A DNA stretch of 10,957 nt from Firmicutes bacterium UBA1393. GTDB taxonomy: Bacteria > Bacillota > DTU025. Of this stretch, positions 6,039 to 10,957 are shown piece after piece. Each line of letters opens with the position of its first letter. Positions within the stretch are counted from its first letter, which is position 1. Below the pieces are notes generated by a model. That model worked only from the letters and a program-made list of their open reading frames with translations, made no database searches and had not been told where the DNA came from. A program made the position numbers and the translations under genes. The stretch covers positions 1 to 10,957 of the forward strand of contig DBQN01000079.1 in the NCBI GenBank assembly GCA_002305255.1. Direction: 5' to 3'.

Positions 6039-7073
6039 ATGATGAATTCACTTAGGAGACTCGCCATACTTGTTCTGGTAGCGTTGACGCTTGCTGCCGC
6101 CCCGCAATCAGTTGTGGCTACCGATGCGCTGGCACCCGCCGCAGTTGAGGATGGCTTCGCCTTGATGCCCTACACCTCCGATGGCATCCCGTCACCCGAA
6201 GCCGGCACCGATGGCGGAGCGTATCTAGTGAGAGTGACCGATGCCGCGGGTCGATTTGTGGGCGTCGCCAGGTGGGACGGCAAGACTGTCAACCGACGTA
6301 ACGACCAGCCGGGCTGGACGGTTCCGATGTTGGCCTGGACAGGCTCAAGCTGGCTTCACCTAGAGCTCGGCGTGGCAGGCGGTGAGCGTTCGGTGGTGTT
6401 TCTCGACGTAACCAGTGATCCGCAGACAGCCCGCAATTACCGCTACACGCTGGCCTTCGCAGGCAGCGGAGCATGGGCGGCGGCGAGCGACGAGAACACG
6501 CCGTCGACGGCAGCTGCCCGTTCGTTGGCTGCTGAGGGCACTGGCGGCCTGGCCAGGTTCCTCGCGCTAAATACCGACTACCCGGGAGTGTCGTTTGCTG
6601 CCGGTCTGCACGAAGCGGCAGGCCGACCCGGCGTGCACTATGTGGCGGTTACGGCTGATCCGACGATGGCCCCTGCCAACAGTCGTCGTCTGCTCACGTT
6701 TCGCACTGCGACAGTTGAGTGCTGGTCGCATGAACCGGTGATGGCTGCAGCCGCTGCCCTGTCGTCTACGGAATCGAAACCGGACGTGAAGGTGTTCGCC
6801 ACCGTAAACAAGCAAGCCGCCCTGCCGGGCGATGCATTGACCTACACCTATTACCTGTTCAATGCAGGCACCCAGGCTCCCTCCGACATCAGTGCCACGT
6901 TCGATATCCCTGCCGGCAACGTGTTCATTGACGGATCCGTTAGCGGTGACCCGGCGTCGGTGTCGCTCAAGGCAGGGCCTGATGGCACTGTAAAGTCCAT
7001 CACCTGGACCCCCGAGCGTTCGCTTGAGTTCGGGCAGGTGCTACAGGTCTCATTCAGCACGACGGTCAAGTGA
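6039..7073 (+). CDS. Secreted protein with C-terminal DUF11-like domain
   Basis: 344 residues. Residues 1-27 are a Sec signal peptide (MMNSLRR, hydrophobic core, cleavage likely after SVVA, before T28). Residues 28 to about 245 are Ala/Gly/Thr-rich and match no family I recognise; short beta-type stretches such as AYLVRVTDAAGRFVGVARW and HLELGVAGG suggest a soluble beta-rich module. Residues 249-344 resemble a DUF11 conserved repeat domain: DVKVFATVNKQAALPGDALT followed by YTYYLFNAGT and a final LEFGQVLQVSF strand. There is no LPXTG motif, lipobox or C-terminal membrane anchor, so the product is probably released or held non-covalently. The start is supported by GGAG (6026-6029) 9 bases upstream. 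It is divergent from the kinase and 65 bases ahead of the serine hydrolase. Its function is unknown; a cell-surface or matrix role is a guess from the DUF11-like fold. Confidence 0.85.
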   Translation: MMNSLRRLAILVLVALTLAAAPQSVVATDALAPAAVEDGFALMPYTSDGIPSPEAGTDGGAYLVRVTDAAGRFVGVARWDGKTVNRRNDQPGWTVPMLAWTGSSWLHLELGVAGGERSVVFLDVTSDPQTARNYRYTLAFAGSGAWAAASDENTPSTAAARSLAAEGTGGLARFLALNTDYPGVSFAAGLHEAAGRPGVHYVAVTADPTMAPANSRRLLTFRTATVECWSHEPVMAAAAALSSTESKPDVKVFATVNKQAALPGDALTYTYYLFNAGTQAPSDISATFDIPAGNVFIDGSVSGDPASVSLKAGPDGTVKSITWTPERSLEFGQVLQVSFSTTVK

Positions 7074-7128
7074 CGCAGCCGCACAGTGCAGGAACGGCAT
7101 GTCGGCTGCCGAATAACACACAACCTTC

Positions 7129-7133
7129 AGGAG
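7129..7133 (+). promoter_or_regulatory. Ribosome binding site (AGGAG) deciding the serine hydrolase start
   Basis: AGGAG precedes a cluster of in-frame starts: GTG 7133, ATG 7136, ATG 7139 and GTG 7142. Spacing is best for ATG 7139 (5 bases) or GTG 7142 (8 bases). An upstream in-frame GTG at 7070, overlapping the previous stop codon, has no comparable SD. Confidence 0.6.
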
Positions 7134-7138
7134 TGATG

Positions 7139-8452
7139 ATGGTGCTCAACTACGCTTCCCAGGTCATTACCGCCGCCACAGGCAGCGATCCCAACAGGCA
7201 CGCTTTCCGCGGTGCCGTGGCGGTGGTCATCGCGAACGATAGGCCCGTCCTTGAGCTGGCCGCGGGCACGGCCTGGCCGGAGCCGGAACCGGCAGCGGCG
7301 TCGACGGCGACGTCGGGGCCTCCATCTGCCGCCCCCGCCAGCCAGGCCGCAGTCGGACCGATGCGCCTTGACTACATCTTCGACCTCGCATCGCTGACGA
7401 AGGTGATGGCGACGGCACCGTCAGTTCTGCTCCTGGTGGATCACGGGCTCCTTGCCCTCGATGACCCTGTGCAACTCTTCTTCCCACAGGCTGCCGGCAC
7501 GCCGCTAGGCCTAGTCACTGTGCGCCAGTTGCTCCTGCATACTTCAGGCCTTCCCCAGCAGGCCGACTTGTTTGCCTCAGCCTATCGCATGCCTTGCCCG
7601 GGCCCTGCGGATGCCAACGGCGGTTGCCGTGATGGGCTTGTCGGCGGCGCGGTCTCGGTGATCTCGAAGATGCGCCTGCTCACGCCGCCCGGCACAAACG
7701 TGAACTACAGCTGTGCAGGCTATATCGTGCTCGGCGCTATCGTTGAGGCGGTTGCGGGCTGCAGTCTACACGATTTCGCAACCGAGAACATCTTCGAGCC
7801 CCTCGGCATGGCCGACACAGGCTTCTTCCCGCTCGACAGGCCGCTCCCCGCAACTGCCTGTGGGCGCGTCGTGCCCACCGAATCGCGCTCTACGAACCCG
7901 CGAGCCAGCGCATATGCAGCCGCCTTCACCCAGCGCGGACTGTGGCTCGACGAGTGGAGCGCTAGGCACATCGCCGCCCCCGGCTCTTCTATTGCCGACA
8001 CGGCCTGCGGCGTTGTGTACGATGACGAGTCCGGCTGGCTCGGGGGAGTGGCTGGCAATACAGGCCTCTTCTCCACTGCCCGCGACATCGCCGCGTTCGG
8101 CCGCATGTGGCTGCACGAAGGGGCCGGCCCCGACGAGCGCCAGGTGCTCAGCGGAGCTGCCGTGGCGGCGGCGAAGCGATGCTACACATCTCAATGCAGC
8201 GGCGGCGACATGCGCGGCCTTGGATGGCAGCTGCCGTCGGCCGATAAGTCCCTGGGAGACTGGGCTTTCCCCGATTCCTTCGGCCACGCCGGCTTCACCG
8301 GCACCGGACTGTGGATCACGCCGTCGCTTTCGCTGGTGACTGTGTTGCTCACCAACCGTTTGCAGCTCAGCCGCGACTGCAACCGCATGCCGCGCCTGCG
8401 CAAGCTGTTCAATAACGCAGTGTTCGCCGAGGTCACTGCAACGAGTATATGA
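7139..8452 (+). CDS. Class C beta-lactamase-family serine hydrolase (AmiE/YbbE-like)
   Basis: 437 residues from ATG 7139. The catalytic nucleophile motif is S85-L-T-K88 in FDLASLTKVMAT, followed by the family segment VRQLLLHTSGLP. The second motif is Y190-S-C192 in NYSCAGYIVLGAIVEA, and the third is H383-A-G in FGHAGFTGTGLWITP, before VTVLLTNRL. These identify a penicillin-recognising serine hydrolase; the GHxGFTGT segment resembles the Bacillus AmiE/YbbE muramyl-amidase and esterase group. The family usually has Asn or Asp at the third position of the second motif, so Cys192 is unusual. A Pro/Ala/Ser-rich insert (about 47-72) lies before the nucleophile. No signal peptide is visible, so it is predicted to be cytoplasmic, unlike secreted AmiE. 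It sits 16 bases ahead of a peptidase gene, suggesting work on peptide or muropeptide fragments. An esterase or D-aminopeptidase role is also possible. Confidence 0.88.
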   Translation: MVLNYASQVITAATGSDPNRHAFRGAVAVVIANDRPVLELAAGTAWPEPEPAAASTATSGPPSAAPASQAAVGPMRLDYIFDLASLTKVMATAPSVLLLVDHGLLALDDPVQLFFPQAAGTPLGLVTVRQLLLHTSGLPQQADLFASAYRMPCPGPADANGGCRDGLVGGAVSVISKMRLLTPPGTNVNYSCAGYIVLGAIVEAVAGCSLHDFATENIFEPLGMADTGFFPLDRPLPATACGRVVPTESRSTNPRASAYAAAFTQRGLWLDEWSARHIAAPGSSIADTACGVVYDDESGWLGGVAGNTGLFSTARDIAAFGRMWLHEGAGPDERQVLSGAAVAAAKRCYTSQCSGGDMRGLGWQLPSADKSLGDWAFPDSFGHAGFTGTGLWITPSLSLVTVLLTNRLQLSRDCNRMPRLRKLFNNAVFAEVTATSI

Positions 8453-8455
8453 AAT

Positions 8456-8460
8456 GGAGG
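8456..8460 (+). promoter_or_regulatory. Ribosome binding site (GGAGG) deciding the oligoendopeptidase start
   Basis: GGAGG lies 8 bases before ATG 8469. An in-frame ATG at 8454 overlaps this SD and has none of its own, so 8469 is the better start. Confidence 0.65.
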
Positions 8461-8468
8461 TAATCGCA

Positions 8469-10289
8469 ATGGCGGAACGATTGAAGCGCGCCGAAGTGCC
8501 TGCCGAGCTCACCTGGCGCATTGAAGACCTGTTCGCTACGTCTGCCCACTGGGAGACTGCCCTCGCATCGCTCGATGCCGACGTGGCATCGTTCGGTCGT
8601 TTCAAGGGCCGCCTGCACGAAGGGGCGTCGCTCTTCCTGCAGTGCATGGAAGAGGCGGAGGCGCTCGGTCGTAAGGCATCTCCTGTGGTGCTCTACGCGC
8701 ATCTGCTCATCGCCACCGACGGCACTGACCCGGCAAACCAGGCCATCGCCGGACGGGCCCACGCCGCCGTGGCGCGCATCCGCGCGGGCATGGCCTTCCT
8801 TGAGCCGGAGATCGTGGCGCTGCCCGCCGGAACCGTGGAAGGTTACATCGCGGCAGAACCCGGTCTCGAGCCGTTCCGCCGCTACCTCATGCGGATACTC
8901 TCCAACAAGCCCCATGTCCTGTCTCCCGAGACTGAAAGAGTCCTCGCCTCCCTCGGCGAACTGATGACGGCACCATATAACCTGTATGAGCGATGCAAGA
9001 GCTCTGACATGCACTTCGAGCCGGCCACCGACGCCGCCGGCCGCGAGCACCCGGTGAGCTTCGCGACGTACGAGGTGCTGCTCGAGAAGTCGTCTGACAC
9101 TGTGCTGAGGCGCAACGCCTACCGCTCGTTCTCAAAGGGCTTGGCCTCCTACCGCGAGGTGCTGGGGGGCACGTTCGGCGCCGAGGTGCGCAAGAACGTG
9201 GTGCTTGCCAGGGCGCGGGGCTTTGAGAGTGCCACGCACATGTTCTTGCATCAGCAGGAGAGCTCGATGAAGGCGTACCTGAACCTCCTCGACGTGGTGC
9301 AGCGCGAGATGGCGCCGCACATGCGCCGGTATGTGGGGCTGCGCAAGCGCGTGCTCGGCCTCGACGAGGTGCTCTACTGTGATATCGAGGCACCGCTAGA
9401 CCCCGACTGCGATCCCGGCATCACCTACGAGGAGGCAGGGCACGAGATCCTTGCATCAGTGCAGGTAATGGGCAAGGAGTTCAGCGACATCGTAGCGACG
9501 GCGCTGGCCGATCGCTGGATAGACAGGGCTGACAACATCGGCAAGTCTACAGGCGCGTTCTGCGCCGATGCATACGACGCACATCCCTTCATACTGACGA
9601 CATGGTCTGACAAGGCGAGGTCGATGTTCACCCTCGCGCACGAGCTTGGCCACGCCGTGGCTGATGTGTTCACCGCGCGCACCCAGCGTTACGCGAACAA
9701 GGAGATGTCGCGCTTCATCGTGGAGGGTCCGTCGACGTTCATGGAGGCCCTGCTGGCAAGGCATCTGCTGAGCCAGCCCTCGGTGGAGCCACGCAAGCGC
9801 CGCTGGGTCGCCATGCAAGTGCTCGGCACCTACTATCACAACTACGTCAGGCACATGCTCGAAGCTGAGCTGCTCAGACGCATCTACGACCTGGCCGAGG
9901 CGGGCACACCCATCACGGCGACGGTGCTGTCGAAAACAAAGGGAGAGATTCTGTCGGAGTTCTGGGGCGGTACAGTGGTCATAGACGAGGGCGCTCGCCT
10001 TACGTGGATGCGCCAGCCTCACTACTACATGGGCCTCTATCCATATACGTACTCTGCAGGATTGACGTTCTCGACTCTCATGGCCCAGGCTCTGGCGGCG
10101 GAGGGCGATTCTGCCCGCGACCGCTGGCTGGAGGTTCTGCGCACCGGCGGCTCGATGAAACCGCTTGATGTCATGAAGCGCGCCGGCGTCGACCTGGAAG
10201 ACGCGGCATCGATCACCCGGGCCATTGACTACGTGGGCACCCTCGTAGATGAAGTGGAGACGGCGTTCTGTGACTCTTCGAGACGATAG
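8469..10289 (+). CDS. M3-family zinc oligoendopeptidase (PepF-like)
   Basis: 606 residues, the usual length for oligoendopeptidase F. The start (MAERLKRAEVPAELTWRIED) fits the family's N-terminus. The zinc site is H391-E-L-G-H395 in FTLAHELGHAVADVF, with E419 in RFIVEGPSTFMEALL as the third ligand. E392 is the catalytic base. The C-terminal HYYMGLYPYTYSAGLT segment (from about residue 518) carries the conserved substrate-binding Tyr residues. All key residues are intact. M3 oligoendopeptidases are cytoplasmic and cut peptides of roughly 6-18 residues. The gene follows the serine hydrolase by 16 bases, and its end overlaps the transporter frame by 20 bases, so the three form an operon. Which peptides it acts on is not shown; wall-derived or signal peptides are possibilities. 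Confidence 0.95.
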   Translation: MAERLKRAEVPAELTWRIEDLFATSAHWETALASLDADVASFGRFKGRLHEGASLFLQCMEEAEALGRKASPVVLYAHLLIATDGTDPANQAIAGRAHAAVARIRAGMAFLEPEIVALPAGTVEGYIAAEPGLEPFRRYLMRILSNKPHVLSPETERVLASLGELMTAPYNLYERCKSSDMHFEPATDAAGREHPVSFATYEVLLEKSSDTVLRRNAYRSFSKGLASYREVLGGTFGAEVRKNVVLARARGFESATHMFLHQQESSMKAYLNLLDVVQREMAPHMRRYVGLRKRVLGLDEVLYCDIEAPLDPDCDPGITYEEAGHEILASVQVMGKEFSDIVATALADRWIDRADNIGKSTGAFCADAYDAHPFILTTWSDKARSMFTLAHELGHAVADVFTARTQRYANKEMSRFIVEGPSTFMEALLARHLLSQPSVEPRKRRWVAMQVLGTYYHNYVRHMLEAELLRRIYDLAEAGTPITATVLSKTKGEILSEFWGGTVVIDEGARLTWMRQPHYYMGLYPYTYSAGLTFSTLMAQALAAEGDSARDRWLEVLRTGGSMKPLDVMKRAGVDLEDAASITRAIDYVGTLVDEVETAFCDSSRR

Positions 10290-10957
10290 GATCAACTACT
10301 GGGTGTTCCTCGGCGATTCCTTCGGGTTTCGCCTGGGGATGTCCATCGTATCACTGACCACCATAATGCCGCTGCTCCTTGCCACGCTAGGGGCGTCGAA
10401 CTTCGTGATCGGGTTGCTCCCGGCATTGGCGTCGCTGGGCGAGTCATTGCCGGGCACGTTCGCGGCGTCGCGCATCCAGAACTGGCCGCTGAAAAAGCCC
10501 TGGCTGCTGCGGACCGGCGCCATGGAGCGGGTGTTCTTGCTCTCAAACGCGGTGGGACTGATGCTGTTCGCGCGCGAGCGACCGGCCGTGGCCGTGGCGT
10601 GGCTGCTCACGGCATGGACGCTGTGCACAGGCAGTTCGGGGCTGTCTATCCCGTCGTACCACAGCATGCTGGCAAAGTGCATCCGCCCGGAGAACCGCGG
10701 CGGGATGATAGGTACCGCCGGAGCCGCTCAGGGCCTGGTGGGCGTGGCGGCGGCGCAGGCGGCAGGAGTCGTGCTCACGAAGCTGCCCTTCCCGGCGAAC
10801 TACGCTATGCTCTTTGTGGCGGCGTTCATCATCACCACGGCATCGTTCGTGCCCTTCGTGTGGGCGCGCGAACCGGCGGATGACGTTGGGCCGGTCGGGT
10901 GCGGCGGCGGTGGGCGCGTGGGCGGCAACGGCAGCAACGGCGGCAACGGCGGCAACG
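10270..10957 (+). CDS. MFS-like membrane transporter, N-terminal half (partial)
   Basis: The frame from GTG 10270 is open for 229 codons and leaves the window. SD GGAG (10256-10259) lies 10 bases upstream, inside the peptidase gene; an in-frame ATG at 10249 lacks an SD. Six hydrophobic segments lie near residues 11-40, 44-64, 84-101, 106-130, 143-170 and 178-199. They are linked by RPENRGG (139-145), like the loop before the fifth helix in many MFS proteins. After helix six comes a cytoplasmic Gly/Asn-rich stretch (from about 210), where the central loop of a 12-helix MFS protein is expected. The substrate cannot be told. Co-transcription with a serine hydrolase and a peptidase suggests a peptide or wall-fragment permease or an exporter; this is inference. 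Confidence 0.8.
   Translation, partial: MTLRDDRINYWVFLGDSFGFRLGMSIVSLTTIMPLLLATLGASNFVIGLLPALASLGESLPGTFAASRIQNWPLKKPWLLRTGAMERVFLLSNAVGLMLFARERPAVAVAWLLTAWTLCTGSSGLSIPSYHSMLAKCIRPENRGGMIGTAGAAQGLVGVAAAQAAGVVLTKLPFPANYAMLFVAAFIITTASFVPFVWAREPADDVGPVGCGGGGRVGGNGSNGGNGGN
10921..10957 (+). repeat. Tandem 9-bp repeat GGC(G/A)GCAAC, four copies to the window edge
   Basis: Copies begin at 10921, 10930, 10939 and 10948; the second has A in place of G. The unit keeps the reading frame and encodes Gly-Gly-Asn or Gly-Ser-Asn from residue 218 of the transporter. The array continues past the window, so its length is unknown. Such arrays can change length by slippage without a frameshift. Confidence 0.85.

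Noticed and set aside
7075..7109. Inverted repeat GCAGCCG/CGGCTGC between the secreted protein and serine hydrolase genes, considered as a terminator
   Set aside because: Stem is only 7 bp with a 21-base loop and no T run follows; it may be a weak hairpin but not an intrinsic terminator.
7713..8339. Plus-strand 208-codon ORF in another frame inside the serine hydrolase gene
   Set aside because: Ser/Pro/Arg-rich composition typical of an out-of-frame GC-rich shadow.
7766..8647. Long antisense ORF across the serine hydrolase gene
   Set aside because: High-GC shadow of a real gene on the other strand; the sense frame carries all catalytic motifs and a good SD.
9456..10295. Long antisense ORF across the peptidase gene
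   Set aside because: Shadow of the M3 peptidase frame, which has an intact zinc site. No start signal or family match on the antisense strand.
1..10957. Mobile elements, CRISPR, tRNA or phage genes
   Set aside because: No transposase, integrase, spaced direct repeats, terminal inverted repeats or tRNA-like cloverleaf was noticed in any part of the window.

Overview
The window looks like chromosomal DNA of a GC-rich, Gram-positive-type bacterium, most likely a member of the Bacillota (Firmicutes) outside the low-GC groups. The evidence is strong AGGAGG-type ribosome binding sites, a 7TM-PAS-HisKA_3 sensor kinase of a kind common in that phylum, a PepF-type oligoendopeptidase, and secreted proteins with short Sec signal peptides. 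The lineage is inferred from gene content only; there is no rRNA or other marker in the window. No tRNA, rRNA, CRISPR array, insertion sequence or integrase was seen.

Left part, minus strand (about 1-5542). A sensor histidine kinase (3818-5542) and a NarL/FixJ response regulator (3180-3821) form a two-gene unit joined by an ATGA overlap and closed by a clear intrinsic terminator (3121-3154). Downstream on the same strand a very large secreted protein begins at 2846 and runs off the left edge. The part inside the window is 948 codons without a stop: a signal peptide, one N-terminal beta-sandwich-like domain, eight complete Ig-like/FnIII-like repeats of about 90-108 residues, and the start of a ninth. 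Its start codon overlaps the stop codon of a possible 33-codon leader ORF that has an AGGAGGAG directly before its ATG. The same 10-mer, GTCACGTCGG, occurs twice upstream of the Ig-like gene and once upstream of the kinase gene, so it is a candidate operator for the adjacent regulator.

Middle (5543-6038). This is a divergent intergenic region of about 500 bases. It holds the third GTCACGTCGG site, an AGGAGGAG with no start codon behind it, a weak sigma-A-like promoter reading right with a perfect 12-bp palindrome in its spacer, and a 10-bp palindrome shortly before the next gene.

Right part, plus strand (6039-10957). Four genes are closely packed: a secreted 344-residue protein ending in a DUF11-like domain (6039-7073), a class C beta-lactamase-family serine hydrolase that resembles AmiE/YbbE-type enzymes (7139-8452), a PepF-like M3 zinc oligoendopeptidase (8469-10289), and an MFS-like transporter (10270 to the right edge) whose reading frame overlaps the peptidase by 20 bases. 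Gaps are 65 and 16 bases, followed by the overlap, so the last three genes at least are probably co-transcribed. A hydrolase of wall peptides or esters, an intracellular peptidase and a transporter would fit breakdown and turnover of peptide or murein fragments, but that joint role is inference. The transporter enters a Gly/Asn-rich stretch encoded by a tandem 9-bp repeat exactly at the window edge.

Overall this is a cell-envelope locus: a two-component system next to a giant adhesin-like surface protein, with a second secreted protein and a hydrolytic operon diverging from it. The most unusual points are the shared 10-mer, the leader-ORF architecture in front of the Ig-like gene, and the Cys in the YxN-type motif of the serine hydrolase.
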